Assembly (NCBI GenBank): GCA_030605475.1
Contig: JAUWIG010000049.1
Span: forward strand, 1-41,110
From: Planctomycetota bacterium
GTDB taxonomy: Bacteria > Planctomycetota > Phycisphaerae > Sedimentisphaerales > Anaerobacaceae
Direction: 5' to 3'
Length of the DNA: 41,110 nt
The position numbers were made by a program, and so were the translations under genes. Below the pieces are notes generated by a model, which saw only the letters and a program-made list of their open reading frames with translations, ran no database searches and had not been told where the DNA came from. Below, piece by piece: positions 15,446 to 22,293 of this stretch. Position 1 is the first letter of the stretch; every line of letters starts with the position of its first letter.

Positions 15446-15511
15446 AAGGGGACCACGCAAAATGGGAACACAGCAAGTATGAGTACCGGCAGGCTTGCTT
15501 AACAGTTAATT

Positions 15512-15925
15512 ATGTTGTCCAAAATATTTAAAAAGAGAGCGAATGTAGAAAAAATACTGGTGGTCGATGACGAGCCGGGTATGGTCATGATCATAAGCAA
15601 AGTTCTTAAGCACAACGGCTATGAGGTCATAACTGCCAACGATGGCCTCGAGGGCATTGCCAAAGCAGAAAATGAGCTGCCTGCTCTTATTTTGCTTGAC
15701 AATGTGATGCCGAATATGGACGGACAGACGGTTCTGGGGAAACTGAGGGCTTTGAAGAAAACAAAGGATATTCCGGTAATAATGGTTACAGGCGCTGCGG
15801 GCGGCGAAAGTATAGCCAGTGCGCAAAAGGGAGGCGCAACCGCTTACATTGTTAAACCATTCGATTATGCGGTATTACTTGAAAAAATCGCCCAGGCCTT
15901 GAAATCCAAATGTAAACCCCGTTAG
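15512..15925 (+). CDS. single-domain response regulator
   Basis: A 137-residue receiver: 'ILVVDDEPGMVMIISKVLK' with the acidic pair at 19-20, phosphoacceptor D63 in 'ALILLDNVMPNMDG', 'VIMVTGAAGG' for the Thr switch, and 'AYIVKPFDYAVLLEKI' with the Lys-Pro pair. There is no output domain. A basic 10-residue N-terminal tag ('MLSKIFKKRA') precedes the domain. It lies 66 bp after the secretion operon on the same strand. The last residues and the stop codon (KPR-stop) are encoded by a palindromic repeat element that begins at 15915, so its original C-terminus may have been longer. Confidence 0.95.
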   Translation: MLSKIFKKRANVEKILVVDDEPGMVMIISKVLKHNGYEVITANDGLEGIAKAENELPALILLDNVMPNMDGQTVLGKLRALKKTKDIPVIMVTGAAGGESIASAQKGGATAYIVKPFDYAVLLEKIAQALKSKCKPR

Positions 15926-15981
15926 AAATTCTATAACGAGGCAATAATATGATACAAGAATAGAGAATTTCTGACGGAGTA
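15915..15981 (+). repeat. palindromic repeat, copy of 37543-37607
   Basis: The first 27 bases ('AACCCCGTTAGAAATTCTAT' then 'AACGAGG') are identical to 37543-37569, and most of the remaining 40 also match ('AATAATATGATACAAGAA', then 'AATTTCT.AC.G.GT'). The ends are inverted copies of each other (TTAGAAATT against AATTTCT.A). Here the element gives the upstream regulator its TAG stop (15923-15925). It also carries ATG-ATA-CAA-GAA-TAG at 15949-15963, a start followed almost at once by a stop. Confidence 0.9.
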
Positions 15982-15992
15982 AACCAAAAGTA

Positions 15993-16018
15993 GCAGTCTC
16001 GGTATGATAAAACCGAGC
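15993..16018. other. small stem-loop CTCGGT/ACCGAG
   Basis: 'CTCGGT' and 'ACCGAG' form a perfect 6-bp stem around 'ATGATAAA' between two regulator genes. No T-run follows, and its role is unknown. Confidence 0.45.
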
Positions 16019-16063
16019 AAGGGACTTGTGTGAAATGAGTAATCTATTGAACAAAACTTGGCG

Positions 16064-16086
16064 GAAGAAGCGCGTTCTTCTTTTTT
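16064..16086 (+). terminator. intrinsic terminator between two regulator genes
   Basis: GAAGAA (16064-16069), loop GCGCG, and TTCTTC (16075-16080) are followed directly by TTTTTT (16081-16086). It should end transcripts of the preceding regulator, yet the next gene begins 40 bp later. That gene then needs its own promoter or read-through. Confidence 0.6.
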
Positions 16087-16126
16087 ACATTGTCAAAGCA
16101 GGAAATGGAGGTAGAAAAGGCGAAAC

Positions 16127-16537
16127 TTGGAGCCAATACTGCTTGTCGAAGATGATAATATAGACGCGATGACGGTTAAGCGTGCGTTTAAAGACCTGAA
16201 GGTTGCAAATCCGCTGGCCCATTTAATCGATGGCGAAGAGGCACTCAAATATTTAGGAAGCGAGAACAGTGAAAAGCCATGCGTTATTATTTTGGATTTG
16301 AATATGCCAAAGATGAATGGCATCGAATTTCGGGGGGTCCTGAAAGCCGACAAGGTGCTGAAAAAGATTCCCGTAGTAGTTTTAACTATATCCACAAATG
16401 AGCAGGATATAGTTGAAGGTTTTAAGCTTAATATTGCCGGTTATATAGTCAAGCCTGCTGATTATAAAAAGTTTGTAGAGGCAATCAAAGCAATTGACCT
16501 GTACCGGAGTTTAAGTGAGTTGCCGGATAAGGATTGA
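16127..16537 (+). CDS. Rcp1-type single-domain response regulator
   Basis: A 136-residue receiver from a TTG start with AAGG 6 bases upstream; an in-frame stop at 16112-16114 rules out anything longer. 'EPILLVEDDNIDAMTVKRAF' carries the acidic pair, D57 is in 'VIILDLNMPKMNG', the Thr switch is in 'VVVLTISTN', and Lys-Pro is in 'GYIVKPADYKKF'. The 'EDD..D' start and 'DLNMP.MNG' motif are typical of the Rcp1/CheY-like group that partners with hybrid kinases or phytochromes. Its stop lies 4 bp before the GTG of the receiver-kinase gene, so the two are probably co-translated and work in one phosphorelay. Confidence 0.93.
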   Translation: MEPILLVEDDNIDAMTVKRAFKDLKVANPLAHLIDGEEALKYLGSENSEKPCVIILDLNMPKMNGIEFRGVLKADKVLKKIPVVVLTISTNEQDIVEGFKLNIAGYIVKPADYKKFVEAIKAIDLYRSLSELPDKD

Positions 16538-16541
16538 AGCG

Positions 16542-17681
16542 GTGGAAGAAACACAGGTTCTTACAGATAAAGAGCTGATAAAGGTCTTGCTGGTAGAGGA
16601 CGACGAAGTTGACGTCCGATTTGCTAAACGGCTTTTGGCCAGGTGTTCGCGGCCTGTTAAATTTGTTGTTGAATCGGCCGGGACTTTGTCGGCGGCAGTT
16701 GAGTGCCTTGGCGACAGGGAATATAACATTGTACTGCTTGACCTGGGACTTCCTGATAGCAGTGGGATTGAAACAGTTCGAAAGGTTAGCGAAGTTAATC
16801 CACGCATACCTATCGTGGTGTTAACAGGACTGGATGATGAGGAAGCAGGGCTTTTGGCGATAAAAAGCGGCGCAATGGATTATCTGGTTAAGGGCCTGTC
16901 ATTAAACAACTCACTGGTTCGGACGGTTCTTTATGCTTTGGAGCGCAAAAAGGCGGAGGAAGAACTCAGAAAGGCAAACGAGAAGCTGAAAGAATACGAC
17001 CGGTTAAAGAGTGAATTAGTCTCTACCGTTTCGCATGAGCTGCGCACTCCACTTTCAATCATTATGGGGGCGATAAAGCTTGTGCTGGATGAAATACCGG
17101 GCAAGATAGTCCCCGAACAAAGGGATGTTTTAGCTACGGCGATGGAGAGTGTGAAAAGGCTCTCCAAGATTGTTGATTCTTTGTTGAGCATATCCAGAAT
17201 AGAATCCGGCAGGCTGGATTTGCAAATAATGGTTGTAAATATTTGTGAACTCGTTAAAGACACTGTTTCCGACTATAAGCCCCTCGCCCGGGAAAAGGGC
17301 ATCTGTCTTGATTGCGAGGTTCCACAACAAAGTGTTGATATTTCCCTCGACCCGGATAAAACTAAACAGGTTCTGATAAATCTTATTTCCAACAGTCTCA
17401 AGTTTACTCCTGAAGGAGGCTGGGTCAAAGTAATTTGCGCCGAGCAGGATGAAGAAGTTTTGGTTTCTGTCCAGGATTCTGGCGTGGGAATCGCAAAAGA
17501 AGATATCCCAAAGTTATTTGATAAGTTTACCCAGTTCGGCCGAAGAGCAGGCCCGGGAGAAAGAGGAACGGGTCTGGGCCTTGCCATCTCAAAGGGAATA
17601 GTTGAGCTGGCCGGGGGAAGAATCTGGGCGGAAAGCGAACTTGGCAAGGGCTCAAAGTTTACATTCACCCTGCCAAAATAA
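16542..17681 (+). CDS. receiver-histidine kinase (REC-HisKA-HATPase)
   Basis: The start is GTG 16542 with AAGGA 8-9 bases upstream; an in-frame GTG at 16515 would overlap the previous gene. The protein has 379 residues. Counted from 16515, the receiver spans about 22-140 (phosphoacceptor D76 in 'NIVLLDLGLPDSSG'), followed by a short coiled linker. The HisKA box has H174 in 'STVSHELRTPLSIIM'. Then come the N box ('QVLINLISNSLKFTPEGG'), G1 ('VQDSGVGIAKEDIPKLF') and G2 ('GTGLGLAISKGIVELAGG'). All catalytic elements are intact. There are no membrane or PAS domains, so its input must arrive through the receiver, probably from a neighbouring regulator or a remote kinase. Confidence 0.96.
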   Translation: MEETQVLTDKELIKVLLVEDDEVDVRFAKRLLARCSRPVKFVVESAGTLSAAVECLGDREYNIVLLDLGLPDSSGIETVRKVSEVNPRIPIVVLTGLDDEEAGLLAIKSGAMDYLVKGLSLNNSLVRTVLYALERKKAEEELRKANEKLKEYDRLKSELVSTVSHELRTPLSIIMGAIKLVLDEIPGKIVPEQRDVLATAMESVKRLSKIVDSLLSISRIESGRLDLQIMVVNICELVKDTVSDYKPLAREKGICLDCEVPQQSVDISLDPDKTKQVLINLISNSLKFTPEGGWVKVICAEQDEEVLVSVQDSGVGIAKEDIPKLFDKFTQFGRRAGPGERGTGLGLAISKGIVELAGGRIWAESELGKGSKFTFTLPK

Positions 17682-17779
17682 AAAGTAGCGAAGCCAAATA
17701 GGCAATGTCGCCAAAGCTGTATCGAGTTAAGAAGGGGTGTTATTAAGGTTCGTATTATTTTATTAAAGGAAAAAATTTG

Positions 17780-17811
17780 CTGCGACCGACCTGCATTTAC
17801 CGGCGTCGCAG
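17780..17811. terminator. stem-loop between convergent genes
   Basis: CTGCGAC (17780-17786) pairs with GTCGCAG (17805-17811). It lies between the convergent kinase and SH3 genes. A-rich sequence precedes it (useful for the minus strand) but no strong T-run follows on the plus strand. It may terminate the minus-strand transcript. Confidence 0.45.
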
Positions 17812-17827
17812 GAGTTGGACAGGTTGG

Positions 17828-19021
17828 TTACTCTAACTCAACTATTTCTGCAAATCGCACCAGGGCTCCTGCTGTCTGCGGGTGCGGTTTGATTGTTCCA
17901 ACCAGGCCGACCTTCCGGCCCAAAAATTTGCTCAAATCCACCTTCAAGGCCGGGCCGCTCGGTAAGGCGTAACAAATAATTTTGCCGGAATCGTCGATTA
18001 TCCGGTAGTGTTTTAATTCCACTTCGGGGCCGTAAATACTCGAAGTCTGAAGCTGCCCTATAACCGCAAATCTGCCAAGGTCTGGAACCTCGGACAGCTT
18101 TGTGGCAGAGGCCTTCTCTATCCGCTCCTGAATCCGCTGCAACTGTGCATCCTGAAGCGGGACCTCTTTTGCTACCTCCAGAGCCAGCTCAAAACCCTTT
18201 ATCTGCTTAAGTGTAAACTCCGAATAGCGAGCGGCTTTGCCAGCTTCTTTGTTACGGGCAATTTCAGCCAGTGCCTTCTTTATATTTGTATAATTCTGCT
18301 GGGCCATTGGTTTGGCTCGCTCGGCATTAGCTTGTTTTTGCAAGGCGTAATATGCTTTGAGTGCCTTGGCCTCAACGGCAATATCCGTGGGAGCCCTTGT
18401 TGGAGCCTTCGTGGGAGCAACCGCGGGAGTATCAACCTTGGGTTCGCGCCGCGGCTCAACAATCAGCGGAACCTCTCCGACGGCACCAAGCGGCTCTGTA
18501 TATCTGGTGCTCACCCAGAGATAGGAACCTGCCGGCGGAGAAATCTTATAATAATCATCTTCCTCTTTGCCCAGCAACCCAACTTTATCGCCTTTATTGA
18601 GCTTTAGCTGCACAGTCTCCGAATGTATTGGCTTGAGTTTGTCGGAGCCGGCGTAAACACGAACACCGTCACCGGTAACAGTCCCTACGGCTGGATTATT
18701 CAGGTCGATGCTGACATATTGTTTTGAAATCCAGGAGAAGCTGCCGGCCGGCGGAACAATGCGGGACCAGCTGAATTGGATGCCGACCACTTTTACTCTG
18801 TCGGCTTTGTTTAATTTGCCGCAGGCGTAATAATTCGTACCAGGGCCGGAACGAATATTGACCTTGTCGCCGGTTATCTGAGCAATATAGGGAAAGGGTG
18901 GGACATTCTCTTCTATGGCCGAAACAGATTCTTGCGGTGGAGTAACAACCTCCTGGGCAAAACTAATGGATGCTAAACCTGCCAGAATAACGAGAATAAG
19001 TGAGTTGATGTGAGATTGCAT
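17828..19021 (-). CDS. exported SH3b-domain envelope protein
   Basis: 397 residues. A Sec signal covers residues 1-22, with predicted cleavage after 'SISFA'. Two bacterial SH3 domains follow: about 46-106 ('ITGDKVNIRSGPGTNYYACG', 'SWISKQYVSI') and about 112-183 ('VTGDGVRVYAG', 'YLWVSTRYTEPLG'). Then come a Pro/Thr-rich linker ('APTKAPTRAPT'), a helical region (215-315), and a beta-rich C-terminal domain ('FAVIGQLQTSSIYGPEVELK', 'FLGRKVGLVGTIKPH'). SH3b domains usually bind cell-wall peptides, so a periplasmic wall-associated role is likely; the last domain is not recognised. GGGAGG lies 7-8 bases before the ATG, and a good promoter is at 19088-19116. Confidence 0.88.
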   Translation of the reverse strand: MQSHINSLILVILAGLASISFAQEVVTPPQESVSAIEENVPPFPYIAQITGDKVNIRSGPGTNYYACGKLNKADRVKVVGIQFSWSRIVPPAGSFSWISKQYVSIDLNNPAVGTVTGDGVRVYAGSDKLKPIHSETVQLKLNKGDKVGLLGKEEDDYYKISPPAGSYLWVSTRYTEPLGAVGEVPLIVEPRREPKVDTPAVAPTKAPTRAPTDIAVEAKALKAYYALQKQANAERAKPMAQQNYTNIKKALAEIARNKEAGKAARYSEFTLKQIKGFELALEVAKEVPLQDAQLQRIQERIEKASATKLSEVPDLGRFAVIGQLQTSSIYGPEVELKHYRIIDDSGKIICYALPSGPALKVDLSKFLGRKVGLVGTIKPHPQTAGALVRFAEIVELE

Positions 19022-19087
19022 TTTTTGCCTCCCAAAAAATGTTTTTATCTAAAAACAACCAAACCGCCAGACGATTTTTCAGATTTC

Positions 19088-19116
19088 AAATTAGCACCCG
19101 TCTTGGTAATTGTCAA
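19088..19116 (-). promoter_or_regulatory. promoter of SH3b-protein gene
   Basis: On the minus strand a perfect TTGACA (19116-19111) is followed after 17 bases by TAATTT (19093-19088), 67 bp before the ATG at 19021. This is a good match to the housekeeping consensus. Confidence 0.6.
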
Positions 19117-19166
19117 CTTTTTTCTTGTGCTAAATATGGATTGCTTGGTAGTGGAAGGTATCCGTT

Positions 19167-20351
19167 TTACTTTTGTAATTTAGCAAGCTCGTCGGTGCAC
19201 ATCTTCAATTGGCCGGGGTCAGAGAGCTTTTTGGCTGCAGCCTGCAAATGCCTTATCGCCGACTCCGGCTGATTAAGATAACGCGAATACAATATGCCCA
19301 GCATCAACTCCACCTGCTCGATATGCTCATAGTTGCCGTACTGAGTCAGAAATTGCTCATAAGCCCGGGCTGATTCGGCGTGTTTATTATCACCGGCAAG
19401 CTGATTGGCAATATCCAGCAGATACTGACGGGGCAGAATCTGCTTACTATCGAGCTCGATAAGCTCCAGATACAATTCGGCTGCCGCCGGTAAATTCCGC
19501 TGAGCAATCCGGCTGCCGATTTCGTTGCGAAGCTGCCTTGTTTTTTCCTCGGTTTGCTGCTGAAGGGGTGTTTTTTCCACCTCTTTTACCGTTATCCGCT
19601 TAGTCCTTGTCTGGCCGGTGAATGGGTCGTAGCCGCTTGAGACAACGTCGCGATAGCGGCGCCGCTGATTCCATCGTTTTACCATCGCCCACAAATCGAA
19701 AGGGCTGCCTGCAATCAGGCCGGTGGCGAGCAGGCCTAACATAGCTGCGATGCCAAAGGCGTATCCTGCCAAATGTGCGTCATAGGCGACGTTAGGTGTG
19801 TATCGGGCGATTACATTATCGATGATAATCAGTTTAAAGGCGATAAAGTATAATGCAGGCACTTCCATTGTGCCGATGAAGATGAACCAATATATGACGG
19901 TTATCAGGGTTTGGGGAAACAACACTAAATAGGCTCCGGTTACCGCCGCGACGGCTCCACTGGCTCCGAGACAGGGTGTGGTGCTCATTAGTGTATGGCC
20001 TATACCGCTGAAAACCGCCCCAGCCAAATAAAAACACAGATAACCGATAGCCCCAAGCTTGTCGTTGACATTATTGCCAAACAGATACAGAAAGAACATA
20101 TTGCCGATAATGTGCATATAACCGCCGTGCAGAAAGGCGTAACTTACGAACTGCCACAGATACGGGCGAACTGGAGTAAGCATAAATTGCTCAGCCCACG
20201 TTCTGAGCGGCTCCACTACGCGAGTGCCGGCCACTATGGAATAATGGGGTGAATAGGTAATAAAAAAAATAACCGCATTGACGGCTATCAGAGCGTAATT
20301 GGTGTAAGGCGTTCGAATCGGCCGTATGCTTGTGCGAATCGGTAATATCAT
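19167..20351 (-). CDS. rhomboid-family intramembrane serine protease with TPR tail
   Basis: 394 residues. Residues about 18-220 form a six- to seven-helix rhomboid core. 'FLHGGYMHIIGNMFFLYLFG' carries the conserved HxxxN-type oxyanion motif. The catalytic Ser is S131 in 'CLGASGAVAAVTGAY' and the catalytic His is H193 in 'AYDAHLAGYAFG'. A cytoplasmic part follows: basic residues ('RWNQRRRYRDV') and then TPR-like helices from about 285 ('AAELYLELIELDSKQILPRQ', 'YSRYLNQPESAIRHLQAAAK'). It should cleave membrane substrates; the TPR tail may select partners. Rhomboids with C-terminal TPRs are common in planctomycetes as far as I recall. It is divergent to the M24 peptidase gene and 145 bp upstream of the SH3b gene on the same strand. 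Confidence 0.93.
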   Translation of the reverse strand: MILPIRTSIRPIRTPYTNYALIAVNAVIFFITYSPHYSIVAGTRVVEPLRTWAEQFMLTPVRPYLWQFVSYAFLHGGYMHIIGNMFFLYLFGNNVNDKLGAIGYLCFYLAGAVFSGIGHTLMSTTPCLGASGAVAAVTGAYLVLFPQTLITVIYWFIFIGTMEVPALYFIAFKLIIIDNVIARYTPNVAYDAHLAGYAFGIAAMLGLLATGLIAGSPFDLWAMVKRWNQRRRYRDVVSSGYDPFTGQTRTKRITVKEVEKTPLQQQTEEKTRQLRNEIGSRIAQRNLPAAAELYLELIELDSKQILPRQYLLDIANQLAGDNKHAESARAYEQFLTQYGNYEHIEQVELMLGILYSRYLNQPESAIRHLQAAAKKLSDPGQLKMCTDELAKLQK

Positions 20352-20769
20352 AATATAGCCTGCTTAACAAAGAATTAACACATCTGTTCGACTCGGCAGT
20401 GTATTATAATAGCCGGCGGTTTTGGGGACAAGATATAAAAAGGCAGCCCCAAACGCCCTTTATCGCGTTTGGTGACCCAGCAAAATGGGGACCAAAAGAA
20501 ACAGGACGGCAAGCGCCGCCCTGTCCGGTAAAACCAGCCGTTGCAGAAAGTTTTTCCCCCTCTCGGAAAACATCAAAAGTCGGCAAAATCTTTTATAACA
20601 ACCAGCTTCCCTCCCAGCCGAGCATCAATCTTCTAATAAAAATATAAAAATAAAATAGTGCAATGCCAAACGTTTCAGCAAAAAAAACTTTATTTTTTGC
20701 CGGCGTGTTGTTAATCAATTGTATTTGCAATCTATAATAAGCCGTTAATCAAGCTGGAGGCAGCGGAAA
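20352..20769. other. intergenic region with hairpin repeats and promoters
   Basis: No gene. It holds a copy of the 'CCAAACGC...GCGTTTGG' repeat (20448-20492) and a hairpin at 20501-20524 (ACAGG-A-CGGC, loop AAGC, GCCG-C-CCTGT). AT-rich DNA follows from 20620. A -10 like TATAAT at 20733-20738 with TTAATC 16 bases upstream (20711-20716) could be the promoter of the downstream peptidase gene. Confidence 0.6.
20448..20492 (+). repeat. hairpin repeat, relative of 6637-6713
   Basis: CCAAACGC (20448-20455) pairs with GCGTTTGG (20465-20472), followed by 'TGACCCAGCAAAATGGGGACC'-type sequence in the same order as at 6669-6713 but about 6 bp shorter between the hairpin and the 'AAAATGGGGACC' end. Confidence 0.8.
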
Positions 20770-21849
20770 ATGGACAGCGAAATTATAAAAAATCGTATCA
20801 GGACAATTCGCCGCCGGCTAAGGAAAGTCAGGATAAATTGTCTCATAGTAACAAAACCGGCCAATGTAACTTACACGACCGGCTTTTCGGGCGATGATAG
20901 CTGGGCGGTAATTACTAAAGGGGCAGTTTGTCTTTTGACCGACAGTAGGTACATCGAGCAGGCAAGAAAGGAATGTCCGGATTGTAGAATAATTCAGCGT
21001 GTCGATTCGCTGGCAGCAGCGGTTGCCAAATTGGTGAAGAAATTAAAATCGGTCGAGACAGTGACTGTTGAAAAGTCCGTTTCGCTGGCTGCACTTGGAG
21101 AATTGAAAAGGCAAGTCAAGACTCGGGTCAAATCAGCAGCAAATATTATCGAGACTTTTCGTAACATCAAAGATGCCGGCGAAATTGCAGCTATCAAAGG
21201 CGCTGCCCGAATCGCAGCACAAGCCCTTAAGCAAACCCTGGAATTCATAAAGCCAGGGATAAGCGAAAATGAATTGGCCGGTATGCTGGATTTTCAGATT
21301 CGAAAATTAGGGGCGAGCAGCAGTTTCGAGACAATCATTGCCTTTGGCCCCAACGCCTCGCGTCCCCACCATCAGCCGGGCAGAAAAAAACTTAAAAAGA
21401 ATGATACGGTGCTTGTCGATTTCGGCGTCAGGTACAAAAACTATTGCTGCGATTTGACAAGGTGTTTTGTCGTTGGCAGGCCGAGCGCTTTCTATAAGAG
21501 GGTTTACAATGCTGTGCAGCAGGCCCAGGCCGCTGCGCTCAAAATGGTAAAGCCCGGGGTTGAAATTCGCCAAGTTGATGCTGTCGCCAGAGAGGTGATT
21601 GCCGGGCATAACTTGCCTGTATATGGCCACGGCACAGGACACGGGTTAGGCCTGGAAGTACACGAAGAGCCGATTGTGGCAAAAAACATTAAGGGCAAAT
21701 TGCAAGCCGGGCAAGTTATAACCATTGAGCCGGCTGTATATATTCCAGGCAAACTCGGCGTAAGAATTGAAGATGATATTCTTGTAACCGAGACCGGATG
21801 TGAGATATTAACCCGCAATTGCCAAAATGAGCCTTTGCTGTCCACTTGA
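20770..21849 (+). CDS. pepP: M24-family Xaa-Pro aminopeptidase
   Basis: 359 residues. The N-terminal creatinase-like domain covers about 1-130 ('TYTTGFSGDDSWAVITKGAV', 'LLTDSRYIEQARKECP') and the pita-bread catalytic domain about 135-355. The metal ligands are visible: Asp in 'DTVLVDFGVRYKNYCCDLTR' (both aspartates), His in 'GHGTGHGLGLEVHEEP', Glu in 'VITIEPAVYIPG' and Glu in 'GVRIEDDILVTE'. It cleaves N-terminal residues before proline, using two Mn or Co ions, in the cytosol. The ATG follows GGAGG (20756-20760) by about 9 bases. PepP and PepQ are hard to tell apart by eye; the size and the N-domain fit the short PepP/YqhT type found beside housekeeping genes. Confidence 0.94.
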   Translation: MDSEIIKNRIRTIRRRLRKVRINCLIVTKPANVTYTTGFSGDDSWAVITKGAVCLLTDSRYIEQARKECPDCRIIQRVDSLAAAVAKLVKKLKSVETVTVEKSVSLAALGELKRQVKTRVKSAANIIETFRNIKDAGEIAAIKGAARIAAQALKQTLEFIKPGISENELAGMLDFQIRKLGASSSFETIIAFGPNASRPHHQPGRKKLKKNDTVLVDFGVRYKNYCCDLTRCFVVGRPSAFYKRVYNAVQQAQAAALKMVKPGVEIRQVDAVAREVIAGHNLPVYGHGTGHGLGLEVHEEPIVAKNIKGKLQAGQVITIEPAVYIPGKLGVRIEDDILVTETGCEILTRNCQNEPLLST

Positions 21850-21875
21850 CAGCTCGATAGGCTTAAATAATTTGT

Positions 21876-21903
21876 TTGACTGTCAAAAGCAATAAGTTAT
21901 AAT
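21876..21903 (+). promoter_or_regulatory. promoter of the thiamine-controlled unit
   Basis: TTGACT (21876-21881), a 16-base spacer and a perfect TATAAT (21898-21903) lie 10 bp before the riboswitch. This is the best promoter in the window. Confidence 0.75.
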
Positions 21904-21912
21904 AAAAGTAGT

Positions 21913-22040
21913 TCACTAGGGGTGACCCCGTACCAATTAGGCACAGGCCTAAGCTCAATTGGTGTGGGTCTGAGAAAAAACCCTTTGAACCTGATCAGGA
22001 TAAAGGCCAAATCGGCTCAGATGCCTGCGTAGGAAAGTGA
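21913..22040 (+). promoter_or_regulatory. TPP riboswitch (THI element) with extended P3 and P5-loop insertion
   Basis: The conserved parts are 'GGGGTG' (21919-21924), 'CTGAGA' (21970-21975), 'ACCCTTTGAACCTGATC' (21980-21996), 'AGGATAA' (21997-22003), and 'TGCCTGCGTAGGAAAG' (22022-22037). P1 forms from TCACT (21913-21917) and AGTGA (22036-22040). P3 is long: GACCC/GGGTC (21924-21928 with 21966-21970), then ACCAATT/AATTGGT. An 18-nt insert at 22004-22021, with a small GCC/GGC hairpin, splits the normal 'GGATAATGCC' loop. It binds thiamine pyrophosphate and normally turns thiC off when thiamine is plentiful. A terminator follows directly. Confidence 0.95.
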
Positions 22041-22072
22041 TTGGCTGTATTAAAATCTGACAACGGAGGAGT

Positions 22073-22119
22073 AAATCGCTTCCGCCGCAAGGCGTCCTGC
22101 GGACTACGAAGCGATTTTT
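22073..22119 (+). terminator. riboswitch-linked intrinsic terminator
   Basis: AAATCGCTTC (22073-22082) pairs perfectly with GAAGCGATTT (22108-22117), with an inner CCGC/GCGG pair, followed by a T-run to 22120. It sits 33 nt after the riboswitch and most likely is the transcription off-switch. 'GGAGGAG' just before it (22064-22070) looks like a ribosome-binding site with no start codon after it. Confidence 0.85.
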
Positions 22120-22208
22120 TATTTTGGAAAAATTACCTATAAAGGCATAAAGTTAAAAGATAAAATATATTGTAAATCTTGGTGTCTTGGTGCCTTCGTG
22201 GCAAAGAA

Positions 22209-22293
22209 CTAAAAGAGGAAAAGAATGGCAGCAGAATTACAAACTGCACAAGCGGGGACAATCAGCAACCAGGCTAAATTTTTCGCCCGAGCA
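22209..22293 (+). repeat. duplicated thiC ribosome-binding site and 5' coding region
   Basis: The stretch from the A/G-rich ribosome-binding site through about codon 22 of the 22225 gene matches the same part of thiC (about 23868-23955). Shared words include 'GGCA', 'AATTACAAAC', 'GCAC', 'ACAAT.AGC' and 'TCGCCCG' in the same register. The peptides are 'MAAELQTAQAGTISNQAKFF' and 'MATQLQTARTGTISDEVRFV', with about 13 identical residues in 22. Similarity stops after 'AR'. Confidence 0.85.
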
